From: Acrasis kona | Lineage: Eukaryota > Heterolobosea > Eutetramitea > Acrasida > Acrasidae | Assembly (NCBI GenBank): GCA_026419775.2 | Contig: JAOPGA020001535.1 | Coordinates: forward strand, 1 to 56,763 | Reading direction: 5' to 3' | Length of the DNA: 56,763 bases | The notes under the pieces: generated by a model | Told to the model about the DNA's origin: nothing | What the model saw: the letters and a program-made list of their open reading frames with translations, nothing else | The model's database searches: none | Translations under genes and position numbers: made by a program | Shown here: positions 10,270-19,153 of the stretch, in pieces | How positions within the stretch are numbered: the stretch's first letter is position 1 | Layout of the letters: every line of letters starts with the position of its first letter

Positions 10270-11690
10270 TTGCATGCCAGGTGAACACATCCGCATTGAC
10301 CTCATGCATATTGGAGGAAGTTTGAAAGGATATTCAAATTTATTAGTCATGGTCGACAAGTTCTCAAGATATTAGGTAAGACAAAAGAAGAGGTTTGAAA
10401 CAATCATGCAAGTGTTTATGACATTTGGTTTCCCTGCTACAATCAAGTTAGATAATGGAAACAAATTTATCAATTCAGCAGTCAAAGAAGTGTGCGAGTT
10501 AGCCGGTACCAAACACAACAGAATAATCGCATACAATCATCATGCCAACAGATTGGTAGAAGCTCAAAACAAAACCATCCGTACACTGTTAAAGAAGCTA
10601 CAATTGACATACCAAGAGAAGAATTACATTGATCATTAGGAAGATCTAGTACCCATGTGCCAATTTGCAATGAACAGCCAAGTACATTCCGAAATGTTAG
10701 CAACACCATTCTCACTATGTTTGGACGTGGTCCATTCAACCTAGCATCACCAGAGAAAGATGACAAGAAAGCTATACAAGCAGATTGTGAAAAAATGGAA
10801 AAGTTTCGGAAAGTCCACAAAGAAAATGTACCAGCATTGATTTACAAGATGAGCTTTGATCATACGTTGGAAAATGGATGGAATATGTTTTAAACCTAGT
10901 GGTGCAGTTATAAATNGATATCGCTTACCTAAACATGTAAATCCAGTTATGGATTTATCTTCTTGTCTTAAANAGATCTGGTGATATGCAGATTTTAAGT
11001 CCAACTTAGAGAATACGTGTGCTCCGGATGAGCCAACTTTCTTGAATACTTCGTCAATACCTAGTACATCATTTATATCACTTCCATTATATACTTTTTA
11101 GCTTCTGGATGGTACTTGACTCCTTTCTCCTCTTCTTCATGATCCCTCTTCATAATCTCATCTAGCGGCGTTGGTGCTAACTTCTTTAAGAAACTTTCAA
11201 CAGTTTCATTGTTGATATCAGGCAAAGAATTGTATACATCTTTGATTCTGAATATGTTACAAATTCCCCTTCCAAATATGACTCCATCATCACATCTCGG
11301 CATTACAACAAATGTGTGTTCGACGGTAATGTTGTTGTATATCACTTTTGTCGTTGCTGTCCAACATCATACTGTTCTCTTATCTGGGAATCTTGCAAGG
11401 ATATCGGCATTCTTATTTATGTACACTCTCTTCTTATTCTCTTTAATTATCTTCATAAGAAAATCTTAACTGATAATGCTGAGTTGAGCTCCTTTGTCTA
11501 CTAGGGCTTTTGTGGATAGACCATTTACTATGGCATTGGCGTATTGAAGACTTTCGTAATAAAAACCGTCTTGGTCATCAATTTTATTAGGATTTTCTTC
11601 TCCTTCATCTTCTTCTTGTCCAACTCCAAAACAATACAGACCCAGTAATTTGGTATTCCTCTATTGAAGGCCCAATATGGTCTATGTTTT
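10270..11690. mobile_element. Ty3/Gypsy-type LTR retroelement fossil
   Basis: Remnants of a retroelement polyprotein are recognisable. An integrase core segment lies on the plus strand (about 10,270-10,640), and protease- and reverse-transcriptase-like segments lie on the minus strand (about 10,750-11,630). The opposite orientations show that it was rearranged or is made of two copies. It is broken many times, no long terminal repeats were found, and it looks old. It is a fossil wedged between the Tc1/mariner remnant and the intact 6-kb element. Confidence 0.65.
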
Positions 11691-11697
11691 AAATAAA

Positions 11698-11746
11698 ATA
11701 TTATCCTCTTCCCAAATAAATTATTGAATATTCCATTTTGAAACGG
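11698..11746 (+). repeat. Left terminal inverted repeat of the 6-kb element
   Basis: Blocks ATATTATCC (11698-11706), CCCAAATAAATTATT (11711-11725) and ATTTTGAAACGG (11735-11746) recur in the same order in the reverse complement of 17650-17710, with 1 mismatch in each of the two longer blocks. The spacers differ in length. Confidence 0.7.
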
Positions 11747-11799
11747 CCACTATAAAAGCAAAACGATGATGACCAGATGCCAATGAACAAAGAAATATA

Positions 11800-12546
11800 A
11801 TGAAAGTTAGACCGACACGTACTGTATACAAGCCAGCAACTCCCTACGAGATAGTTTACGAACCCGTTGTGGATGATGTACCAGTGGAAGAGCGTAACGA
11901 AGTGCCTGCTGTGGAGGATGCACCTATTGTAGAGGATAAGGAAAAGCAAACTACAACACAAGAACAACAGACCAACACACAACCACACGAGCTTGAACAT
12001 TTGTCAGATCTCTCGCGAAAAAAGAAACAATTAAAAGCTGAGGCAAGGAAGAAAGTACCTATAAGTATCCCTTGGAAACACTATACCACACCAAGTGAAC
12101 AAGAATACGCTAAAGCCCGCTTAAAAGAATTCTTGACATCTCTCATACAAATCATGACCGACCGACTCCAGCCCGGATTTTCCAAACACAATGAAAATTG
12201 GTGTGTTGGCCAATGCCCATTTGTGTTATTTGATTACCACTTCAGTCGCCAAGAGAGTGTATCACGGTACCACAACGTATACTGGTGTGACGAGGATGGT
12301 TTTGGAAGAGCAGACAGGCGGTTCTACTACAAATTCCCAACAAACACAATGCCAAATCTTGGTGATGGTACTAAGTGGTATGATAGGGATCATGGAAATG
12401 GAAACGGAATATTTGGTGGCAACGTACGCTCAAGATACACAGATATTACGTTTGCCGTTCAAGAACGATCTGGCAGGGTCTATTGTACTTTTGATCAAAT
12501 TACTGAGTGTGAAGTGCTTCCTGGAGTGTGGGCTTATTGTTCTTAA
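11800..12546 (+). CDS. Unknown protein of the 6-kb element
   Basis: I do not recognise this 248-residue protein. The first 60 or so residues are acidic with Thr/Gln runs and look disordered. A Lys-rich segment (LSRKKKQLKAEARKK) follows. The C-terminal 150 residues look folded and are rich in Tyr, Trp, Phe, Gly and Asp, with several Cys (NWCVGQCPF, YWCDEDGFGR, KWYDRDHGNGNG). The Asp/Gly-rich loop could bind a metal, but that is speculation. It is the first of three genes inside the inverted repeats, starting about 50 bases from the left end, so it is most likely an accessory factor for transposition. The ORF is intact. Confidence 0.55.
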   Translation: MKVRPTRTVYKPATPYEIVYEPVVDDVPVEERNEVPAVEDAPIVEDKEKQTTTQEQQTNTQPHELEHLSDLSRKKKQLKAEARKKVPISIPWKHYTTPSEQEYAKARLKEFLTSLIQIMTDRLQPGFSKHNENWCVGQCPFVLFDYHFSRQESVSRYHNVYWCDEDGFGRADRRFYYKFPTNTMPNLGDGTKWYDRDHGNGNGIFGGNVRSRYTDITFAVQERSGRVYCTFDQITECEVLPGVWAYCS

Positions 12547-12827
12547 TAAATCTTCTTTAAAAATAAATGGAGTAAAACTTGTGCCATCTGATAACAGGTC
12601 TACCTTCACTCGGTAGAGGGGGGCATTACAGCATTACCTGGACAACCCTTTTCACCTTTAGTGACTTCTACCGCATCAGTTGCAACAGAGGTCAGGTGTT
12701 CTCAATCATCTTGTATACAAGCGCACAATCCGACGCTCACAAGAATCACAACTACAGAATGACACAAATTTAGTGCGGATGTAGAGGTTTGATACTTGTT
12801 GTAATTAAAGTTTTACATCAAACTATT

Positions 12828-13997
12828 ATGGTCTCTACTACATCAAAGGTGCACCGCAAACAATCACCAGGAAAAAAACTTTACCGCAAGAGCCGTAGGA
12901 CAGAAATAAAAAGAGATAATAGCAGAAATGTGAAATTACAAGTAGTCCCAAACATCAATCCACGAGATATATATACATTTCAGAAAATGAGACAACAGTG
13001 TCCATTTCACAAACAGCTACCAAGTGATGTATTTCCACATGACCATAATGAAAGGTACAATAGTACCTGTACCTGTGGATGTAATAAGTCAACGTCAAAA
13101 TTTCACGGATGGATGCGCATAAATAGGAACACTACAATCATTACAGACAAAGTCACAAATGATACAAGATTTGTTGCTAAGTTTACCTCATTTGAAGAAC
13201 TGAGAAAAGACCAAACAAAATTTAACGACATTCAAAAACTAATGAACTACTTCATTATGTCAAAAAAACATTTGAATTCAAATCATAGCAATGGAGCATT
13301 TAAGAGAGCTGGTAGTAGGGGAACGTGCTACGCATATGGATACAGACCCGGTTACAAGAAGGGATTCTTCTTCGGTCGATATGCTCCCAAGGGAACAATA
13401 TATAACAACCCAATTAAAAAGAAACTATGGGATAGAGAACAACAAAATTTGAAATGGGTAGAAAACATTTATCAGAAATATTTTAAATTTCTTGTCCCCA
13501 CTATGTTTAAATCTGTGGTTCAAGTTGCTAGTGACACAAAAGTTCCGTCATTCTCTCAGCTCAATTTTGGAGCATGCAAGAAGCCATTTGCTTCCAATTT
13601 ATTCGTTTCATTAAATTACGTATCTGCACCACATCTAGATAGAGACAAACAGAAGTGGGTGTATGGAATCTTTGCTCCAATAAAAAAAGGTACTGGGGAA
13701 TTTGCTACAAAAGCTAGTGGATTTGATGGTAAACATGGTGAATTTTGTGTATCATCTTATAAAGTTGCAGCTTGTTTAAATGATTGTGATGGAATTGTCG
13801 AGATGGTGTGGAGGGGTCAGGAGGATGTACACTTTACTATGCCAACAATTTTTAAAGATAAGAGAAAATTTGCACGTGTCGGATCAGCTATACAAATCAG
13901 TCAAGCGTTAGTGAATGCTGTTGCAAAGGTATTAAGATTGAAAGGAGGAAGTTATTTTGTGAAAGATCATAGAAGAATTTTGAAAAAGTGTAAGTGA
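12828..13997 (+). CDS. TET/JBP-like 2-oxoglutarate/Fe(II) dioxygenase candidate
   Basis: This 389-residue protein starts at ATG 12828; the frame stays open upstream to 12789 but without an ATG. The C-terminal half shows the double-stranded beta-helix oxygenase pattern. It has an HxD metal motif in LNYVSAPHLDRDK (His269, Asp271), a distal His in VHFTMP (His335), and an Arg 11 residues later (Arg346) that would hold 2-oxoglutarate. In TET/JBP enzymes the HxD, distal His and Arg follow this order, with Arg about 10 residues after the His. A Cys/His cluster (CPFHK...CTCGCNK) lies near residues 58-86 and may bind zinc. Such enzymes oxidise 5-methylcytosine or thymine in DNA. Its place between two other genes inside the inverted repeats suggests a role in the element's own DNA modification or in escape from silencing. 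The assignment rests on motifs only. Confidence 0.55.
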   Translation: MVSTTSKVHRKQSPGKKLYRKSRRTEIKRDNSRNVKLQVVPNINPRDIYTFQKMRQQCPFHKQLPSDVFPHDHNERYNSTCTCGCNKSTSKFHGWMRINRNTTIITDKVTNDTRFVAKFTSFEELRKDQTKFNDIQKLMNYFIMSKKHLNSNHSNGAFKRAGSRGTCYAYGYRPGYKKGFFFGRYAPKGTIYNNPIKKKLWDREQQNLKWVENIYQKYFKFLVPTMFKSVVQVASDTKVPSFSQLNFGACKKPFASNLFVSLNYVSAPHLDRDKQKWVYGIFAPIKKGTGEFATKASGFDGKHGEFCVSSYKVAACLNDCDGIVEMVWRGQEDVHFTMPTIFKDKRKFARVGSAIQISQALVNAVAKVLRLKGGSYFVKDHRRILKKCK

Positions 13998-14142
13998 TGT
14001 TTTGTAAATAAATGTTTTTTTGTAAACAATGTTTGAAATTTTCTGGAAGCCATTGGATTGAAGTTGTGTTCGAGTTTTCGGACTTGAACACAACAAAAAA
14101 TAAAAAACGTAACACAGCAGTATTCACAAGCAAGCAGAGAAT

Positions 14143-17100
14143 ATGAACACAAACTATCAATCAAGTTTCCCATGGTTCCTCAACAATGTACATTGTATTC
14201 AAGGACAAGGTGTTATGCAGCAGGTTAACAAGCCATACATACCAAATAATTACAGGTCATCACTATCAAGGCCTGTAACACCATTTGACAGTAATAATTT
14301 AAAACATTACAGATCTGTCAGTTCAAATTTACACGTACATCCCGCTCGACACACATGCTATCACCAAATGAATCATAATGGTGCAAAACAACATGATTTT
14401 GAATTTGTTGACGAATCACACAAACATCGTTCGACAACACTTAATTCTACACCCATACAAACACCAACTTACTCAACCCCAATTCAGACTCCTACAAATC
14501 ATTTCAACCAGACATTATCACCAATCTCAACTCCCATATCTACACCACTCCAAACTTTTACTCCAACACCAATGTCACGCGTTGCTTCACAGGAAGATTT
14601 TCCTTCTCCACCAACAACACCAAGGGACATCCATCAAGGCCAATTTGATGAAACCATGCGTTCATTTGCATCGGCAATTGAGAAGAACCCAGATGATGTA
14701 TTTATAGACATCCCTCACCAATCATCTTGGAATAATACAACATCAAATAATGTACCTTCACCACCATCTTCATCACCTTCCTCCAATGTTATAATCAATA
14801 TTCCAACCGAGCATTTGTTAACTGTTTCTCAAAATCATCAAACAGGGGCTACTGAACCACCCTCCCGTAAAAAATTTCAAGACTATACACCTCTCACTAA
14901 TTTAACCGTCTTCAAGCCATCATATATAGAAAATTTTAAATCTGGCATGGATTATTATACTGGTAAGGGAGTATTACCTGATAATAAAAATCTGCACCTA
15001 GATAAATCACGGGTAGATATAAAAGAAGTGCTTAGCCTTGAATCAGAGACTTGTAACTCGTTTATCATTCCAATTACCAGTGATCAGGGGCTAAGGAGAC
15101 CTGTAACAGGTGTTGAGTTCCTTGAAAGAAAATCGCGTATAGATCGACTAATTGGAATAGTTAGTGTACTGATAGGTTTATTATCAAATTGCGGTCAAAA
15201 CCTGTTCAGTTTGATTGTTCTACTATTTGATGAGAATCCTAACTTGTTTTCTCTTGTATTAGATTATTATATGAAAATTAGTCAGGCAAACATGCAACTA
15301 GTTAGATCAAAAATAAAATACATGAAGGAATTATTGGCACCATCTAAAGATTACGTATTGTATATCAAAGACCTACTGATGATTTCGGATCATTCGTATT
15401 TTATATTGACCAGTTACCTTTTTCTTCTTGGTTGGTTACCAAGTAAATCTACTCTAGTAAATCATCGCCAGGAAGTCAATGATAAATGCAGGAATACATT
15501 CAAAATGACTACTGTTGATATTAATGGGTCATGGGCAAATCCGCTTACAATAGTTCAATACCTTACTAAAATAGCATTCCCTACCAATAAATTCCCTGAT
15601 AAAATATGGGTGAAAACTTCTATTGATGGTGCATCTAAAAATTTCGTTCAAGCTTCAATTGCTATTGTAAATAGTGCTGTAATTAGCTGTCAAAGTCGAT
15701 TAGGCCATATTACATTTGGATTATACAAAGGAAAAGAAGCTATAGAAGATGTATGTAAATATTTTGAAGATGCTATCAAACTTTTAAAAGATTTGGACCC
15801 AAATGTATACAAGTTATTCATTGTTGATGATTTAGCAATGCTAAAGAAAAGATCAGATCTTAATGGTACCAGTGGTAATCTATTTTGTCCTTTTTGTTGT
15901 TGCGAGAAATTACAAAGGAGGCTATTTGAGTACAAACATACGCCAAGATTTCTAACAGACAAATGGGGACTCAAAGCTATTTTTATGATATGTGTGCTAC
16001 ATTGTAAGATGAGAGTTGTTGGTAACATGATATCCTTGGTTGTTGGTTCTACAAAAGAAGCAGTCCACTTGGTTATCGAAGAGAGGATTAAAAAACTGAA
16101 AGGATGTTCTCAATTTTTGTGGAGAGTAGAAGAGAAACAAGAAGATGATAACAATCCTGATCAAAAGCAGATAAAAAATCCCTATATTAATGGAGACCAA
16201 GCCCTGAAGATATTGGTTCACTTCAATAAAATATTTAAGGGTGTAATTGATCAAATGGAACACTTTGCATTTTCATTATTACGAATCATAATTGTTGGGT
16301 ATGTGTGTGGAAGTAATGAAACACTCAAAGAACTCCCTCCTTTGGATTTTTACGACAAGCTTCTGTTAGTATTTGGCAGAGTATTGGCACTAAGATACCA
16401 ATCTTCTAGTTTTGCATATTACATTCACATTGTAATAGCCCACTCAAGCCATCTTATCAAGACTTACGGATCATTAACAAGATTTGCAAATGAGGCCGCT
16501 GAATCTCTACATCAACTTGTTGGTTCACAATTCGAAAGCTCTACTGGTAATAATGGAGGGAGAACCAAAGATCTTGAAAAAAAAAGTAGCATTAACCAGG
16601 TTATTTTAATTGGATTGCGAAGAATCTACTTGTTCTTTAAACATCCAGAATGGGAGTGGGTATCACAGGATCAATCATCAACAAGGAAGAAGAAAAAGCA
16701 AGAGAAACAACTTGTGCAACTAAAGAAATGGATTAAAAAAGTCGAGGAAAAAGTAAATCTTCTTTGCGGTGACGATTGGAGAAAGGAATTAGAAAAGATG
16801 GATTTTGAAGTTAGAGGTTCTTCACCAGATGAAAAAGTAACAGTTGCTAAGCTTTTAAGTACATTAAGTGGAGAACATTTACACTCATCTTGTTCTAATT
16901 CGATAATAGAAACCCCCTCAAAATCACAACCATCGGTAATCCAACAAACTCAATCAAATAGTAGCCTACAAAAAACAACAAGTGCTTTTAATGATAGAGC
17001 CAGCAATTCTAACGGTACAAAGAAAAGAAAATCTAACCAGGGGGACAAACAAAAACCTAAGCGACGCCGCAATGTTACCACAGATGTAGATTCTCAACAA

Positions 17101-17610
17101 TTACAAGCAATTGAGCATGAAAATGTTGATAATGCATTAAAAAAGTTAGGTTATTCCCGTACTATTGATAACCCTGGACAAGGTAACTGTCAGATTTATG
17201 CTATATCCAATGGGTTGCCCTATCAGACAAACACTGTACAGACATTGAGAGCAAAGGCTATTGAGTACGTTAAAGAAAATCTGAACAAGATTCACTTGGT
17301 AGAGTTTAGTAATGGATGTGAAAACAATACTTTGGAGCATTACATTAAATGTAATAATCCTTATAATAGACCAAGCGAAAAGTGGAAATCATCAGAAGAG
17401 TACATTGAGAACATGGGGAAAGATGGATTCTTTATGGATGATGTAACATTATCAGCATTTTCTAATGTATTGAACATTATTATAAATACGTATTCTTGGA
17501 GTATGGGTGCCTTATCAAAAAATACGTATAGACCAGCCGTACAACAAGGCAGTACTGTGGAGGTGAACCTTCTGCTAAGTGGGTTTCATTATCAGACGAT
17601 CAAAAAATAA
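14143..17610 (+). CDS. Transposase-like protein with C-terminal OTU protease
   Basis: This intact 1,155-residue protein has a Ser/Thr/Pro-rich disordered first 250 residues, then a region with the layout of an RNase-H-fold transposase. The candidate acidic residues are SIDGASK (Asp495), IVDDLAML (Asp562/563) and NEAAESLHQ (Glu784/787). Between them are a CPFCCCEK Cys cluster and an LHCKMRV segment, as in many transposases with a zinc insert. A basic linker (KKRKSNQGDKQKPKRRR) leads to an OTU-type cysteine protease. The nucleophile is Cys1016 in NPGQGNCQIYAIS and the His is in GFHYQTI (His1149). OTU enzymes normally cleave ubiquitin; here one could cut the polyprotein or strip ubiquitin. I cannot name the transposase superfamily. 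The gene ends 40 bases before the right inverted repeat. Confidence 0.65.
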   Translation: MNTNYQSSFPWFLNNVHCIQGQGVMQQVNKPYIPNNYRSSLSRPVTPFDSNNLKHYRSVSSNLHVHPARHTCYHQMNHNGAKQHDFEFVDESHKHRSTTLNSTPIQTPTYSTPIQTPTNHFNQTLSPISTPISTPLQTFTPTPMSRVASQEDFPSPPTTPRDIHQGQFDETMRSFASAIEKNPDDVFIDIPHQSSWNNTTSNNVPSPPSSSPSSNVIINIPTEHLLTVSQNHQTGATEPPSRKKFQDYTPLTNLTVFKPSYIENFKSGMDYYTGKGVLPDNKNLHLDKSRVDIKEVLSLESETCNSFIIPITSDQGLRRPVTGVEFLERKSRIDRLIGIVSVLIGLLSNCGQNLFSLIVLLFDENPNLFSLVLDYYMKISQANMQLVRSKIKYMKELLAPSKDYVLYIKDLLMISDHSYFILTSYLFLLGWLPSKSTLVNHRQEVNDKCRNTFKMTTVDINGSWANPLTIVQYLTKIAFPTNKFPDKIWVKTSIDGASKNFVQASIAIVNSAVISCQSRLGHITFGLYKGKEAIEDVCKYFEDAIKLLKDLDPNVYKLFIVDDLAMLKKRSDLNGTSGNLFCPFCCCEKLQRRLFEYKHTPRFLTDKWGLKAIFMICVLHCKMRVVGNMISLVVGSTKEAVHLVIEERIKKLKGCSQFLWRVEEKQEDDNNPDQKQIKNPYINGDQALKILVHFNKIFKGVIDQMEHFAFSLLRIIIVGYVCGSNETLKELPPLDFYDKLLLVFGRVLALRYQSSSFAYYIHIVIAHSSHLIKTYGSLTRFANEAAESLHQLVGSQFESSTGNNGGRTKDLEKKSSINQVILIGLRRIYLFFKHPEWEWVSQDQSSTRKKKKQEKQLVQLKKWIKKVEEKVNLLCGDDWRKELEKMDFEVRGSSPDEKVTVAKLLSTLSGEHLHSSCSNSIIETPSKSQPSVIQQTQSNSSLQKTTSAFNDRASNSNGTKKRKSNQGDKQKPKRRRNVTTDVDSQQLQAIEHENVDNALKKLGYSRTIDNPGQGNCQIYAISNGLPYQTNTVQTLRAKAIEYVKENLNKIHLVEFSNGCENNTLEHYIKCNNPYNRPSEKWKSSEEYIENMGKDGFFMDDVTLSAFSNVLNIIINTYSWSMGALSKNTYRPAVQQGSTVEVNLLLSGFHYQTIKK

Positions 17611-17649
17611 AAGATTCTTTCGTTCTAAATGGGGGTTTTAATGTAATTA

Positions 17650-17710
17650 CCGCTTCAAAATAAATTTTGAGAAATAATATATTTGGGTGACAATTTTGAT
17701 GGGATAATAT
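17650..17710 (-). repeat. Right terminal inverted repeat of the 6-kb element
   Basis: Reverse-complement blocks ATATTATCC (17702-17710), CCCAAATATATTATT (17673-17687) and ATTTTGAAGCGG (17650-17661) pair in order with the left end. An extra 11 or so bases between the first two blocks make this end longer. Confidence 0.7.
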
Positions 17711-18054
17711 ATATAGTATAAAGCTATAATGTGTAGAAATCCCTGATCTTGTATTGTTTTGCAATCAAACCAAAGAAAACTCTTTGATCATGCTACTAAA
17801 AAAGTCCGTTCAAAAATCAAGTGAAAAGATGAGAGTTTTTTGACTGAAATGAAGTTTTTATTCGAAATAGGCGTAAAATTTCATGCAAAAAGAAAGATCC
17901 CCACTACCTAAATAGAAACTGAGGCCTTTCAACAAACAAAAATGGAAAGCGCCCTTCAATCAAGAGAGGAAGAGATATATTCATTCAAGACAAACAACGG
18001 CATCTCAAAAATCTAAAACACAATTCAAATGAAACTTCAAGTTTATTTTGAACC
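17711..18054. other. Spacer between transposon and lipase gene
   Basis: There is no ORF or RNA of note. It separates the right inverted repeat from the 3' end of the lipase gene and is AT-rich with short A and T runs. Confidence 0.5.
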
Positions 18055-18972
18055 TCAAACACTAATCTTTCTGTATCCACTTTCGTAGCTTGTCATGAAA
18101 TGGCATCGAAGAGGGTCGGTGTGGGGGCATCTTATAGGCAATGCTCTGCTCATGTGATAGAACTGAGGTGGTACCATAGTTACGGCGTCTACTGAATTGA
18201 GCTTCCCAACTCTCCATCTTGTTACAAATCTTCTCTTTGAAATGTAACTGTTGACGTTGGTAGAGAATGATTCAACAAAGTCAGCATTCCCCACTCTTGG
18301 ACTGGCGTACGTGACAAGTTCGAATTTTTTGTATTTAGGATAAGCAGTGGCGAAGTAGAAAAGTGCAAGTGTGGATGTGGCTCCACCTAAACTATGACCT
18401 GTGAAGACAATACGGTAGTTCTTCTGAATGTAAGGATAGATAGCGTCGTGGACGTCATCTACATCTAGTTCGAATGTGTTTTTGAAGCCTAATCCGACTC
18501 TTCCACATTCAATATCATTGTACACGCACTCAACTGATATCATTGCCTTCAAGTCCTCAACAACGTTATTGAGGTTGCTTGTTCCCTTGTAGGCAACAAT
18601 AAGTGTCTGTAATTTTTGTGATCTGAAGACTTTTGTTACGGCGGTACCTTCGAACTTGTCTGTTGATAGAATGTTTTCCCATGGACCTGCCATTGGTCCA
18701 CTAATTTGTCCATTGAAGTCTTCTTCTTCGTAGGCTTCTGCGGCGAATTTTAGTGTTGGAGTATCAATTGGCTGTGGTATGGTTGGAATCGTATCTGGCA
18801 CGGTGTTCCAAGAGAGGTCAATTGTTCTTCCATTTAGAGACTGTCTAGACCTGGACTTCGAGGCATGTACATCACTTACTACAGCAATTAGCAAGATGAG
18901 CAATGCCACGACCACACCACGGTTCATGTGATTTTCTAATAAAGTTGATGAATTTCCAGAATGACGTGACAA
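18055..18972 (-). CDS. Secreted class-3 (fungal-type) lipase
   Basis: This is a triacylglycerol-lipase-family alpha/beta hydrolase. The true start may be the second Met at 18927 (MNRGVVVALLILLIAVVSD), which makes a clean signal peptide; the first Met is 18972. Landmarks are VAYKGTSNLNNVVEDL (lid and oxyanion region), the nucleophile elbow FTGHSLGGA, then VTYASPRVGN, Asp in NSVDAVTMVPP and His in RCHFMTSYESG completing the triad. Length (about 290 residues mature) is usual for the family. It would act outside the cell or in digestive vacuoles on lipids. No intron is seen. Confidence 0.9.
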   Translation of the reverse strand: MSRHSGNSSTLLENHMNRGVVVALLILLIAVVSDVHASKSRSRQSLNGRTIDLSWNTVPDTIPTIPQPIDTPTLKFAAEAYEEEDFNGQISGPMAGPWENILSTDKFEGTAVTKVFRSQKLQTLIVAYKGTSNLNNVVEDLKAMISVECVYNDIECGRVGLGFKNTFELDVDDVHDAIYPYIQKNYRIVFTGHSLGGATSTLALFYFATAYPKYKKFELVTYASPRVGNADFVESFSTNVNSYISKRRFVTRWRVGKLNSVDAVTMVPPQFYHMSRALPIRCPHTDPLRCHFMTSYESGYRKISV

Positions 18973-19003
18973 GTTCTTAAAGACATTGATTGCCAGTTTA
19001 TTG

Positions 19004-19012
19004 TATATATAT
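19004..19012 (-). promoter_or_regulatory. TATA box of the lipase gene
   Basis: A TATATATAT run lies 32-40 bases upstream of the first Met and about 80 upstream of the second. This position would start transcription near the first Met and so favours use of the downstream Met with its signal peptide. Confidence 0.45.
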
Positions 19013-19153
19013 GTACCTGCGGCATTACAATCATTTCTTTAAGCAAGAATTGGTCAAGAAATCATCAAACTTCGAAGTCTGGTAAAGATTGTAAAAGTAG
19101 AAGTGTAACTTTATTTGGTATAAAGCGGAAGTTATAAAATTTTTATTTCAAAG

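Larger units (their letters stand above)
11698..17710 (+). mobile_element. 6-kb TIR-bounded DNA transposon with three genes
   Basis: Imperfect inverted repeats (11698-11746 and 17650-17710) enclose exactly three same-strand, uninterrupted ORFs: an unknown protein (11800-12546), a TET/JBP-like dioxygenase candidate (12828-13997) and a transposase-like OTU protein (14143-17610). The end repeats match in three ordered blocks: ATATTATCC, CCCAAATA.ATTATT and ATTTTGAA.CGG. Intact frames contrast with the ruined elements to the left, so this copy is probably young or still active. I could not identify a target-site duplication. Dioxygenase genes carried by transposons are known from the fungal KDZ elements, but this transposase does not look like a KDZ transposase to me. 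The element family is not one I can name. Confidence 0.65.

Noticed and set aside
11698-17710. Polinton/Maverick or other capsid-bearing element
   Set aside because: No polymerase B, packaging ATPase, retroviral-type integrase or capsid signature is visible. The three genes and short inverted ends fit a plain DNA transposon better.
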